From: Fragilaria radians | Taxonomy: Eukaryota > Bacillariophyta > Fragilariophyceae > Fragilariales > Fragilariaceae | Length of the DNA: 31,287 bases | NCBI GenBank assembly: GCA_900642245.1 | Contig: CAAAJI010000340.1 | Coordinates: forward strand, 1 to 31,287 | Reading direction: 5' to 3' | In this document: positions 1 to 9,682 of the stretch, in pieces | Layout: every line of letters begins with the position of its first letter | Position numbering within the stretch: position 1 is the first letter of the stretch | Position numbers and translations under genes: made by a program | Notes under the pieces: generated by a model | What the model saw: only the letters and a program-made list of their open reading frames with translations | Database searches by the model: none | Told to the model about the DNA's origin: nothing

Positions 1-424
1 TCAGTCCATCTTGAGTGAACGGAAGAATGCAAGTGCACCTAGAGGTCCAACCAGTACCACCAGATCTGAAAGTGTAACAGATACTCGTTATGTTGGAACA
101 GACGGTGTTTGGCTCTATCCGACTGTCCTATATGATTGTGCGGGAGGTGCTTGCGGTGGTACGGTAGCATGTAGTGGCGCAGCTTGTGGGGGAAGTGCTT
201 GCGGGGGTAAGGATTAGAGATAACGCCAAACGTGACAATCTAGTCATCAACATCATAAACTAACATGATGTTCTACTTTAGGTGCTGGCTTTGGCGGTGG
301 AGATGGAGGAGGCTTTGGTGGTGGCGGAGACGGTGGAGGTGGAGGTGGAGGTGGAGACGGTGGAGGAGGGGGAGGTGGAGGAGGATGTGGAGGAGGAGGA
401 GGAGGATGTGGAGGCGGAGGATAG
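1..424 (+). CDS. Gly/Cys-rich protein, 3' part of gene, two exons visible
   Basis: The reading frame is open from base 2 at the left edge. The first possible in-window start is only a TTG, so the true start probably lies outside the window. Exon 1 runs to 206 and ends in Cys/Gly motifs (CAGGACGG, ACGGSACGG). A donor GGGG|GTAAGG at 207 and an acceptor CTTTAG ending at 281 define a 75-bp phase-1 intron containing an in-frame stop. Joining 206 to 282 keeps the frame and continues as a nearly pure glycine tail with scattered Asp, Phe and Cys, stopping at TAG 422-424. About 113 residues are visible. The head contains a YVGTDGVWLYP-like stretch that I do not recognise. The tail resembles low-complexity Gly-rich tails of structural or surface proteins, but no function can be assigned. 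The splice model is an inference from consensus sites and frame continuity. Confidence 0.6.
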
Positions 425-1279
425 TTAATGATTGGGAAATAGGAGGAAGAAAATGTTAGAGTTTTTGGGAGTGGTTGTGACAATGCGAATTTAGGAAATT
501 TACAGATAATTTTCCACCACAAATGAAGTGGACACCTTAATTACCTATAAGTAAGGCCATAAATTAAGATTGGATCTTTTTCAAGTTGTCTCATTATACT
601 TCCATTGACGTGTACATTCCAAGATGAAGAAATAGATTGGGAGTGATCCATCTATGTTGATTGAAAGCCTAGCTTAATCAAAAAGTATTACGCCGCTTCA
701 AAACATGAAGTTTACTTGTTATACCTAAGTAGTGTTGTACAACAAATGTAGCAAAAGGATACTTACTGGCTAGTAAACTGCAAATGGAGATAAATCGTAG
801 CCTAGACCCTAGCAGATCTAGAAAGAAATATGAGCAGATATTTGTGTTGGGTGAATCGAAAGAGAGTGAGCAAAATTGCGATACAAGCTCAGCGATATCA
901 AACAATATCTTGTTCAGATGCAGCACATGACGACAACACAAAGAGTAGATAAGAATGAGCGTAGAATATATATATTGGCGGTAGAAAAGGGAGCGCATTG
1001 CAGTCACCACAAAGAAAAAGATATATATCTGTCCCCTAGTGAAAAATTGAACTTGCGATCAGCCTTTCAAACTTTCTTTTGAGTTGAATTTCGAATACTT
1101 CCAGGGGCTAATCTTCATTTACCCATGCATTAGATTCTGCTGGTATAAAGTTACTCTAAAAGTGCATATTGTTGAAATCCAAGGTTATGCTCCAGATGTC
1201 ACCGTTGCAATAAGGCAACAATCAAGACAGGTGAAGATTGAAAGGGAAGGAGGCTATTGTTGTTGTTAGACAATAGTGG
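425..1279. other. Intergenic, nothing recognised
   Basis: AT-rich sequence between the Gly-rich gene and a copia relic. Open frames here (for example minus 678-1010) show no recognisable motif and look like chance frames. Confidence 0.5.
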
Positions 1280-1722
1280 TTAGGGGATATTGATGACTCC
1301 AACCAAACTCTCAGTGGGGCAATGCTCAAGGAGGATTTCTTTGGATTTCACCTTTTGAGTGATAAAATGGAACCAAATGTTTACATGACAAGTGCCATGA
1401 CTCCTGGAGGAGAAACCATTATTCTCTAGCAACATAGCTCTTTTGTTGTCCTGGTTGATAAACGAATCAGTACAGTCACTCCTGAAAAAGTATTTGGTCC
1501 AAAATACCTGAGGAAGGACATCCTTCACACCAACAAGTTCAGCCTCAGTGGAACTTTTGTTGTTCCTTTTTTGTTGGGTTGATGCAGCCTAAATGGTTTC
1601 CTCACCAAGGGAGAACACACTGCCAGTGTGACTCTTCAGATCATGATGAACCCCATTGGAGGCATCAATCCACCATGGCATCAACTTAGCTACTTGCTTC
1701 AAATGTAAGGGGTAGATGCTTG
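1280..1722 (-). mobile_element. Ty1/copia RNase H relic (STEAELVG lineage)
   Basis: On the minus strand one frame reads, in order, WWIDASNGVHHDLKSHTGS, a TAG stop, SSTEAELVGVKDVLPQ, a degraded LLENNG block and EHCPTESLVG. These are the successive landmarks of a copia RNase H: the D of the VDAS block, the E of STEAEL, and the CPTE..V block before the lost FTKPL. Both halves are in the same frame, separated only by one in-frame stop near 1589-1591. The sequence after CPTES no longer matches. No reverse transcriptase, integrase or LTR is seen nearby, so this is an isolated 3' fragment. The STEAELVG signature differs from the SSSEAEYVA signature of the large elements to the right, so it belongs to another copia lineage. 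Confidence 0.85.
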
Positions 1723-2464
1723 GTACCACCAAGATATTTAAGGACACATGCCAAGTTCTTGTAATCATCACATGACAATGATGAGCCATGGTTTGCTTTA
1801 TGGTTTTACCGTTGGTCAAGTTTGTTTGTTGTACGGTTTTCGAAAAACGATAATTTCGTTTCTTAAGGGTCAGGGTAACATTAGTTTCCACCTACCAGTT
1901 ACTTTCTGAACTCCTTTGACATATATATGTAAAGACTGTACAAGTAAAAACAATCATTTCCTACCTACATTGGGAGTTACGGTAAGTCGTTTTTAAGGAC
2001 GATGAGGATGGCATGGCATGACTACCAACTTCTTTTTCATCCTGTTACGATGGATCTTGAAAAGGAATGAAATGAATCATTCATCAGTGGATTATTGTTT
2101 TATATACGCTTTCGAGGAGAGACTTCTTTCCAAACAATTTAAAATGACAACAACAACAACCTCTTTTTTGTAAATCCTTCGTTTGGATGATGAAAATGAA
2201 GCGTTATTTCGAAACAAAGCATACATATCCTTGCGACAAAATCGTCAAGGAACTTGGTGTTTTGGAAACAATAATCTCGTCTGTTTCCTGGCACTTTTTG
2301 TTGGTACTCCATTGGTTTGGTTATTCTTTGTTTCGTCGTCATTACTATTCAATTTCTGAAACCTGATTATACTCTCTCTCTCTCTCTCGAACTAAATCTC
2401 TTTTTTCCCTCATCCTCCCAAAAGACTACAATTTTGGATAACACACCACACACATACAGATACA
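1723..2464. promoter_or_regulatory. Upstream region of eL42 with CT-rich leader
   Basis: No gene is recognised here. The last 100 bases before the eL42 start are pyrimidine-rich: a (CT)8-type run at 2372-2388 and a T/C tract at about 2396-2420. Pyrimidine-rich leaders are common for ribosomal protein genes. A promoter or leader role is inferred from position only. Confidence 0.35.
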
Positions 2465-2779
2465 ATGGTCAATATTCCAAAGGAACGTCGAACATTCTGT
2501 GCATCGAAACAATGCAAGAAACATTCGATGCACAAGGTAACACAATACAAGGCTGGGAAGGCATCGAACTTTGCTCAGGGCAAACGTCGTTATGATTCCA
2601 AACAAATGGGTTTTGGTGGTCAGACCAAGCCAGTCTTTCATAAGAAGGCCAAGACGACACGTAAAATTGTATTACGTTTGGAATGTAAGAAATGTAAGGC
2701 CAAGAAACAACTCTGTATCAAACGAACCAAACACTTTGAATTGGGAGCCAAGAAACAAGAATCGGGTCATCAATATTAA
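2465..2779 (+). CDS. RPL44: 60S ribosomal protein eL42 (RPL36A/RPL44)
   Basis: A complete intronless 104-residue protein, close to the 104-106 residues usual for eL42. It is a zinc-binding large-subunit protein that lines the ribosomal E site. The start is fixed by the conserved MVNIPKERRTFC N terminus. Zinc ligands are visible as Cys12 and Cys17 in the N-terminal part and Cys74 and Cys77 in ECKKCK. The family signature GFGGQTKPVFHKKAKTTRK is intact. Pro56 (in QTKPVF) is present; in yeasts this position controls cycloheximide sensitivity, with Pro the sensitive form and Gln the resistant form. The gene is convergent with the minus-strand gene ending at 2961, leaving 181 bp for both 3' ends. 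Identity is essentially certain. Confidence 0.98.
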   Translation: MVNIPKERRTFCASKQCKKHSMHKVTQYKAGKASNFAQGKRRYDSKQMGFGGQTKPVFHKKAKTTRKIVLRLECKKCKAKKQLCIKRTKHFELGAKKQESGHQY

Positions 2780-2960
2780 AGCAACCCTACACTACAATGG
2801 TTTCGTTGGGGTGTGTTTGTCTATTCGTTGGAGTATCCTTTGGTAGAATTTGTAATGAAATCTCTTACTACCCTAATCCAAACTTACAATCTTTGAAAAT
2901 AATCTTTTTTAAAAGTTAGGAATTGGATGCGTTTCATGTAATGAGGGTATGAAATTAGAT

Positions 2961-3992
2961 TTACTGTATACGGATAAAGAAACCATTCGTGGAGTTTGGC
3001 GTGGCCGGTTCTTTTTTTTCAGAATTTGTTGTCGTAGTCATGGTTGTTTCAGTAGTCGATGTTAACGATTGCCACCAATCCTGTAACGTCATACCGACAC
3101 AAATTTCCAATATCGTCTTGTCACATTTCGGTACAGTCATGACACGAAATTGTTGTTTCCATGGCTTTTGTGATTTCAGATTGGATGAGATTGAAATTCG
3201 AACCATCCTCCAAGTATTCCTTGTTTCACCGACAAGTATACCCCTACGATGATCTTGTGGTTGTGGTTGCTCTTGTTGCTGCTGCTCTTTTTGCTGCTGC
3301 TGTTGTTTGGGAGATGACAATCGAACCATGGACCCCACCAATTCCCATTGAGGTATCGATTGTCTAAGTAGGACAAGCATATCACGTGGTGTAGTCGACG
3401 TAGTCATTGTCTTTTTCTTCTTTTTCTTTGTCTTTACAATGACATTAGTTGATTCTTGTTGTTTTTGTTGCTGTAGATACTTGTTCACACATTGATTCCA
3501 TTTGGAATTGACATAAACAAGTTTGTCCCATGTTATATCATTGGATATGGATTGACTGGATATAGAATGTTTCCTACCATATTTCTTTCGTTTGGTATTG
3601 GAATATTGTCCTTTCATCTCTGCTTTTGTTGTTCGTTTGGAATGTATGGTTGCATGAATACCACCACCCAGTAATGTCAATGTCTTTGTTTTTATATGAT
3701 CTTGTATATCCGATTGTGATAAATTTCGACATCCACAATTCTTCCCTATCGATATTGGTACTCGTTGATGATAATCTTTCCCAATGTGATGTAAAAATTC
3801 AATCAGTGCATGATCCTTGTAGGAGGAGGATTTTAATAATTGTAACGACGTTTGTTTCTTTCGAGACGTCAAGGAAGAACTATGGAGAGTATCAGATTGT
3901 TCTTCTGATTTATATAATACTTTTAATGGAGCATATAGTCCCGTCTTGGAAAGAGACTCGATTGTTGTTACCTTTGGATCGACATCGTCCAT
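2961..3992 (-). CDS. POP4: Probable RNase P/MRP protein subunit Rpp29/Pop4
   Basis: A 343-residue single-exon protein starting at an ATG (MDDVDPKV). The C-terminal half matches the Rpp29/Pop4 fold in order: a helix with WDKLVYVNSKWNQCVNKYL (about 155-173), a lysine run (189-194), VGSMVRLSS (219-227), RRGILVGETRNTWRM (249-263), and FRVMTVPK (282-289). The G-I-(L/V)-V-x-E-T-x-N-T core and the later VPK are the hallmark of the Sm-like barrel that binds RNase P RNA for tRNA 5' maturation and MRP RNA for rRNA processing. Unusual features are a polyQ insertion (230-247) inside the barrel, a long unaligned N-terminal half, and a Thr-rich C terminus without the usual basic KKFK-type end. A missed 3' exon is possible but no clear splice pair was seen. 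The family assignment rests on eye-matched motifs. Confidence 0.68.
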   Translation of the reverse strand: MDDVDPKVTTIESLSKTGLYAPLKVLYKSEEQSDTLHSSSLTSRKKQTSLQLLKSSSYKDHALIEFLHHIGKDYHQRVPISIGKNCGCRNLSQSDIQDHIKTKTLTLLGGGIHATIHSKRTTKAEMKGQYSNTKRKKYGRKHSISSQSISNDITWDKLVYVNSKWNQCVNKYLQQQKQQESTNVIVKTKKKKKKTMTTSTTPRDMLVLLRQSIPQWELVGSMVRLSSPKQQQQQKEQQQQEQPQPQDHRRGILVGETRNTWRMVRISISSNLKSQKPWKQQFRVMTVPKCDKTILEICVGMTLQDWWQSLTSTTETTMTTTTNSEKKEPATPNSTNGFFIRIQ

Positions 3993-4148
3993 TGGACACG
4001 TTGTAGAACATACAAACTATGCAAATCGATGTACACTGTACAAACTGGATAAAGTTAGGGGTTTTAAATCGAAGGTCACAGTCAATATACCATTGTTTAC
4101 GTAGGACAAAGATGATACATCATAAAGTTGCTCTGCAATCATTTTCTC

Positions 4149-4517
4149 CACAAGTGTCTCAGTCAGAGTGAGTATAAATCAGTAAAGTCTAACTAGATAT
4201 TGAATTTATAATCAGAAAATCTCCGAATGATCTCATTATCAATCTCATTACCTGGCTTTTTCCTTGGAATAATCCAATATAAAATCTTCATAGTGTGTCT
4301 CTTGCTTTCATTGATCAAGCCAGAAGAATCTCAGAACAGTCTCAGCATCTATTTCTGTCTGCATTATTTTACCATATCCTGATATGTATCTACTAAAAGT
4401 CTTGACCAACACATGATCTCAAATGATTTTCATGTTGATGTCCCGCAATGAATGAACAAGTTGTAGTTGATGACCTGTTCTTCCTTGATATTAAGGGTTG
4501 ACATCATTTTCTTGCAG
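4149..4517. repeat. Direct repeat copy A (about 369 bp)
   Basis: Matches 4685-5034 in the same orientation over almost its whole length, starting at CACAAGTG and ending at TTGCAG. A block including ATAATCCAATATAAAATCTT and the following TCATAGTGTGTCTCTTGCTT is identical in both copies. Divergence elsewhere is obvious by eye, with several small indels, so the duplication is not recent. I recognise no protein in it. Confidence 0.85.
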
Positions 4518-4684
4518 TTGTGCATCATTAAGTTTTCTTTGCGGGATATGAAAACATAGTAGAAACATGAATGCTTGGTGAATTGAATGGAGCCAAAACA
4601 ACATATTTCTTTGCTTTTCAGTGATTGGATTTGCTTTAGGTTAAAATTTACTTGCTCTTGCTTTGACCTTGATGCCATACCTGT

Positions 4685-5034
4685 CACAAGTGGCTTCAGA
4701 GTGAGTATATTTCAGTAAATTCTAACTAGATATGGAATTTACATTCATAAAATCTCGAGTGATCGCATTGTCAATCTCATTATTTGGCTTCTTCCGTGGC
4801 ATAATCCAATATAAAATCTTCATAGTGTGTCTCTTGCTTTCATTGATATAGCCAGACAAGTCTAAGGGTCCATTTCTGTTTGCATTATTTTTCCACATCC
4901 AGATATATCTACTAAAACTCTTGACCAACACACGATCTCAAATGATTTTTCCAGTTGATGTCCCGCAATGAATGAAAAAGTACTTGATGATTTGTTCTTG
5001 CTTGATAGTAAGGGTTAACATCATTTCGTTGCAG
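4685..5034. repeat. Direct repeat copy B (about 350 bp)
   Basis: Second copy of the 4149-4517 unit, separated from it by 167 bp of unrelated sequence. The minus strand has a 69-residue open frame (4722-4931) whose C-terminal part (ESKRHTMKILYWIMPRKKP) is also legible in copy A, but copy A is interrupted upstream. This may be a shared but decayed coding segment or chance. No known family is recognised. Confidence 0.85.
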
Positions 5035-5096
5035 ATATCAATGAGATATAATTTAATTGGAAATTAATTTGTCCAGAAGTCAACTTTTAACGCTAA

Positions 5097-5255
5097 GAAG
5101 TCTCCAAATGAAGGGAATTACGTTTAGTTAACTACAATTACTTTCCGTCGATTAATGTGTGGCTGTAATCCGTCCTTCAGCGCGGGCGGATAAAAAGTAT
5201 ACGGTCAACTAATGTGTGGAATTAATTGTTTTCTGCGTATGTGAGACTTCATTTG
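5097..5255. repeat. Possible small hairpin/MITE-like element
   Basis: A stem of 8 bp with one G-T pair, ATCCGTCC / GGGCGGAT (5168-5175 and 5184-5191), encloses an 8-base loop. This GC-rich core sits in very AT-rich DNA. It is flanked by two direct copies of TAATGTGTGG and, further out, by short inverted pieces (CCAAATGAAG near 5103, CTTCATTTGA near 5247). The layout suggests a short nonautonomous element, but ends and target-site duplication are not clear. Confidence 0.3.
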
Positions 5256-5349
5256 AATGATATATACACTTGTAAATATAAAAGCATCCAAAATAATCCT
5301 CCTCGTAATGTTCCTTTCTTTTACATTTCAAATCAATGTTATTTTAGAA

Positions 5350-6110
5350 GGAGACTTTGAGACCAGACATCTGCAATGTGATCAGAGAATTGTCTAAATG
5401 TGTTGATAGGGCAACTGTTGAAGCCTACAAGGAGATGCGAAGGCTCTAAAATTTGAGAGTGATACAAACGTGTACCGCCTAAAAGTAGTCCTTAAGTTGG
5501 CTACCGAAAAGTGGACTATGGTGACCTATTGCAATAGTGATTGGGTAGGGGATGTGAAAACAAGAATCAGTGTAACGGGAGTTATGGTGTAAATTGATGG
5601 GATATCAATGGATATTAAAAGGAAAGGAATGAAGCCTTTAAGGCAACTTTTTTGCTTCTTGGCTATTTGCAAGTGGCTTGAGATGATTTCATGAAGAAAT
5701 CATTAATTATTCCAGCTTTAACATCATTCAATTGATGATCCAAAAAGTGAAAATGGAAACATTGTTTTCGGATGTAGAAATCGCGTTTCTGTTTGGAAAC
5801 TTAGACAATGAGATCCACATGAGAAGGGTTTAACGAGAGAAAAAAAGAAGCATATGTGTATGAAAACATAAAGCTGTATATCTCAACAAGTTTGTGACAC
5901 AAGCCACCAGACAGAGGCACAAGAAATCAGAGGAAGAGATAACTTAGCCTTGATGGAAGGGAAATTGACCTATGAAGCGACCAGGGGCATAATTGCGGTT
6001 TCTATGCATTTATGTTGACGGTTTATACGAAGGATTTTAGATGAAGGTACAAGAATCCATCCAAGACTTTCTTGTATGCAAGTTCAAAAAGAGTTTTGGA
6101 GGCTACAACA
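5350..6110 (+). mobile_element. Two adjoining Ty1/copia relics (RNase H, then RT piece)
   Basis: The first part (about 5355-5640) reads RPDICNVIRELSKCVDRATV and then YCNSDWVGDVKTRISVTGV, which is the copia RT/RNase H junction and the RNase H start; it is broken by stops and then decays. The second part (about 5775-6100) reads DVEIAFLFGNLDNEIHM, later a degraded QATRQRHKK block, and then a YVDG where YVDD is expected. That is the central copia RT, which normally lies upstream of RNase H. The inverted domain order indicates two separate insertions or a rearranged copy. Many stops and frameshifts make it nonfunctional. Confidence 0.75.
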
Positions 6111-6391
6111 TTTCCAGATTAGAATTGTGGAGAATTTGGTCAAGGATGATCAAGCAGATGACTTTATCTCTTTTTGCCTGATTTTCTTTTGAAGAGTCAG
6201 CATAATCATGAACATGTAATTCAAGAAAGGAATAAGAAGTAGTTTTGTTCAACCATCAGAAATTTGACATACGTGGTAAAGTTAGCTAGGTCAGATTTAG
6301 CTATAAGCATAATGTTTTTTAAAACGTGTATTCATATTTATTAAAAATGACATAGTCATGAAATGTTAGGACTATGCATTCCTTCGTTTTT

Positions 6392-8005
6392 CTAGTCCAT
6401 TTGAAATGGTCGGTCTCCTGGGAGTGGAATATCCTTGGATATTTCTAAAGTTCGATACCACGAAAAGGGCAAGATGGATAATTTTTCCCATTTGGTGGTA
6501 TAGGCTCTTGCATTTAGGGAATCATAATGATTGTCTTCAATTTTGGCTAAAATCATCCCGTAGGCATCGAGAGAGGACTGAACAGGCAGTCGACTTTCCT
6601 CGGATAGCATAAAGACTCCTCGTCGAGCTCGATCATAATACTTCCTTGCACGTTCCAGTTGAAATTTCATCAGAGCGGCATACTTGTCATCCATCCGTTG
6701 ATTTACAATTTGTTCTTCTGTGACACCAAATCGTTCCATATCCTGTCGGGGCAGATAAATTCGTCCACGCTTTTTAGCATCCTCACCAACATCACGTAAG
6801 ATGTTGGTAAGTTGAAAGGCCACTCCTAAGGATAAGGCAGGTTCCCTATGGAATACAATAGTAGGGATGGATAAATTGTACCAAGTTTTGTTCGCGTAAG
6901 GTTACTTTAGGGTGAGACCAAATATTCAAGGACAAATAGAATTATTTACGGAACCGATATGGACTTACTTTGCAACATCAGAAGTGTAACCAGATGCACA
7001 GCCGAGGATTGGCATACTCATTAAGCCTACAGTACCAGCGACTCGATAACAGTAGAGATGCAATTCATCAAACGTTTCGTATCTATCTTGTCCTAGACTG
7101 GGGACGTCCATTAACATTCCTCGGATCATATCCACAAAGGGTGTAATCTCAAGCTTCGGATAGCTGATACGTACATCTAATAGACAAAGATCAAAGACAT
7201 CTACGACGTCACCATACTTCCACAGATTCTCCAATCTAATTTCCCAAGCACTTAGATCGACCAACATGTCGTTATCATTCTCACGAGGTGCATCGACAAT
7301 TTCATCCGTTCTTCGACACCATACGTATATTGCCCAGATGGCCTCTCGAGCCTTTTCGGGAAGTAACTGAGTCCCCAAATAAAATGTTTTAGCGAATGCA
7401 CTTGTGACTTCGCCGGATTCTTCGTAGGCCTTTCGAATGACTGACAGTAAGGCTTTTTGATCCTCGAATGTAAAAGTGGACGTAGAGTCCGAATTTTCAT
7501 GTTGTTGAAAATAACCCTTGGGTGCTTGAGAACGAAGGTAGGATGCACATCGTTGAATCGTCTCACTATCGGCAAAAGTACCCAAAGGATGGCCTACTTC
7601 TGCAATAACTTCCTCGTTAATACCCAAGAGAGAACTTCCTGACGTATACTGATCAAGAAGACTATTTGAATTTCTTTCTGACATGGATGATAAACTATGA
7701 GCTTCTCTTGCAGCAGCTAATGCTGCCTCTGCTCTTGACTCCCCTTTCACCGAACTAAAGTCAATGACTTGACCTCCCTCCAACACTTTCCCTCTTGATA
7801 ATTCTACTGCGATCTCATCCTTACTTCTTCGGATGCTACGTTGTTCTGGAAAGGATGGTTCTGCAAGAGAATACAATTGTTTCAATCTGTGATGTTGATG
7901 ATGAGAAGAAGACGTTACGAAGGCTTTCACATCTTGAATCTCTCTGTAAATAAGCGATAGAAACAGAAACTTCATTGATATGTATTGTAGATTCATCATG
8001 GTCAT
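6392..8005 (-). CDS. PSY: Phytoene synthase, plastid-targeted, two exons
   Basis: Catalyses head-to-head condensation of two geranylgeranyl diphosphates to phytoene, the first committed carotenoid step, in the plastid. Exon 1 is 8005-6969 and exon 2 is 6845-6392, joined across a 123-bp GTAAGT...ATAG intron that restores the frame (K346-EPALSLGVAFQ) and gives 496 residues. Both Asp-rich motifs that bind magnesium and diphosphate are present: D234-EIV-D238 in RRTDEIVDAP and D364-VGE-D368 in NILRDVGEDA. FAKTFYLGT (204-212) and GRIYLPRQD are further family signatures. The first 200 residues precede the catalytic fold. They begin with a short hydrophobic segment and a KAF site resembling the diatom ASAFAP plastid-targeting motif. 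The signal segment is short, and a splice-like TTATTTACAG at 7953-7944 suggests the true 5' end may involve another upstream exon. The C terminus ends in FQMD. Confidence 0.95.
6846..6968 (-). other. Phytoene synthase intron
   Basis: Donor AA|GTAAGT at 6968 and acceptor ATAG ending at 6846 on the minus strand. The exon 1 frame would stop immediately at TAA 6967-6965 without splicing. Splicing restores the conserved second Asp-rich motif block. Confidence 0.9.
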
Positions 8006-9682
8006 TCATATATATCTATATCGATGTGTGAAAATGATGAAAGAATAGTCCTTTGATTCGATGAGAGTTTTATCTCATCGAGTTGGGGATCTTCTGTCTC
8101 TAGTTGTCATAAATTGAAGTGCGTCTGTTAGTCTTTGAAGTCAGGACCCGGATACCATGAAGCACTCGGAATCTTAACTTATCAGAAACCGGCAAGGAAC
8201 AAAATTACACGTGTAATCCCACTCGATAGCGACAATATTTCTGAACCTTAACGGTCAGATTAACTACAGTAATGGTTTCGCAAGTATCCATTACGTTAAT
8301 GCTTGTGCAGTCAAGAAAGATGACGAAACAAAAGAAAGTGTAATGACAAGCATTTGAATAATGGATAACTCAACCCCCATCCCCCCCCACCCCCGTTATA
8401 ATCATTGCTGGAACATCGTTTGCTGCATTTTGAATACAAACATCATAGTTGGAATGCCAGCTTTGATAGATATCCTAATCGGAATATGCAAAAACAACGA
8501 ACTGTTTTATACAGTCATAGAAAGGGATACAGCTGCCAAGGAAGAATGAAAGACATTCAATCATCAAGTTCCAAAATCATTGTAATGATTCAACCACAAC
8601 AATGTTTCATCCTAAGGATCTAAGGTTGAGCAAACTGATGAAAATTCAGATGTTTCTTCAAAAACATGTGCATTGAACTAAAGTATGACCCTCACCTTTC
8701 ATGAATACACGCCAGAAATAAGCGAAAGGAGTAGATTAACAGCAGTTCAAACAAGTTAGGAAATCATATGAAGATAGTCCAACGTATTCACTCAATAAGC
8801 ATCCATTTTTACATGATTTGAAGAAAAATAAAGAGTCTTTCTATCACAGCAAGGTAAGAATGCCACAAAACTCTCTTCCCTTTTAGGCACATTGGGATGC
8901 AGCGCAGATCATGATCTTGAAATGGTTTGTTGGATAAATCAGAATGCTAATCTCTGAAATGGAGAAAATCATGCTTAGTTTTATAGGGAAACTTTGAAAG
9001 TAATATCAAGAGGAATTAAGTTCCATTATCCAAAATTTTCTCTTTAAATCAAATATCAGTCCATTTAACACTTATTAAATGAAGAATACTTGAATGACTG
9101 CCATCAAACAGTCATCGAATCAGTTAAAGACAGCTAGAGAAATAGTTCTGCACAAATGAAACTATGGGTATCAAGATTTTAAATAAGGCCATTGTGTCAC
9201 GGCTTTTACAGGAATACATGATGTGCTGTTAGAAATGCTGTGTTTTCTGAATTAATGCCTAAAATTCTACAAGATTCATCATGATAAAAGTCATTGATTT
9301 TGAATGAGTGAATTAATTTGAACAATTCCATGCTGCCTTGGCTTATTCAAAACTCGTAGCTGAAAAAGAGACAATGTATTGCAGTGCCACATCAATAACA
9401 CCAAAGAAAGTTCAAAGTAAAGAAAAGCATGGTTCTAAAATAGTTCTTTTACCATGTGCTGCATTGCACTTGTGAGATGGAGAAAATAGCTGTTATAAGA
9501 TTCTAGTGCTAAATGTAAGCTTGGATGCTCAAATCTAGCCACAGAATTCACTTCTTGATCACAGTCTTCTGTTTACATAAGTCATGAAACTTCTTTGTGA
9601 TTCCTAACAAGCAAAATTAGATGAAGGATGAGGATCTTTGCCTCTAGGAGAGGCGTGTCTCTATTGTTGAGTCTCCCAACTA
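8006..9682. other. Intergenic between PSY and the FkbM gene
   Basis: About 1.7 kb with no recognised gene or transposon domain. It contains a C-rich run (C5-AT-C8-A-C5, 8374-8394) whose complement could form a G-quadruplex. The part next to 8005 should hold the PSY promoter; a TATATA-like string lies at 8009-8016 on either strand. Confidence 0.45.

Noticed and set aside
253..522. Minus-strand proline-rich open frame of 89 codons
   Set aside because: It is the complement of the glycine-codon repeat in the plus-strand exon; low complexity explains the open frame.
8374..8394. C-rich tract as a G-quadruplex regulator
   Set aside because: Potential only; it is more than 350 bp from any predicted start and no conservation can be assessed.
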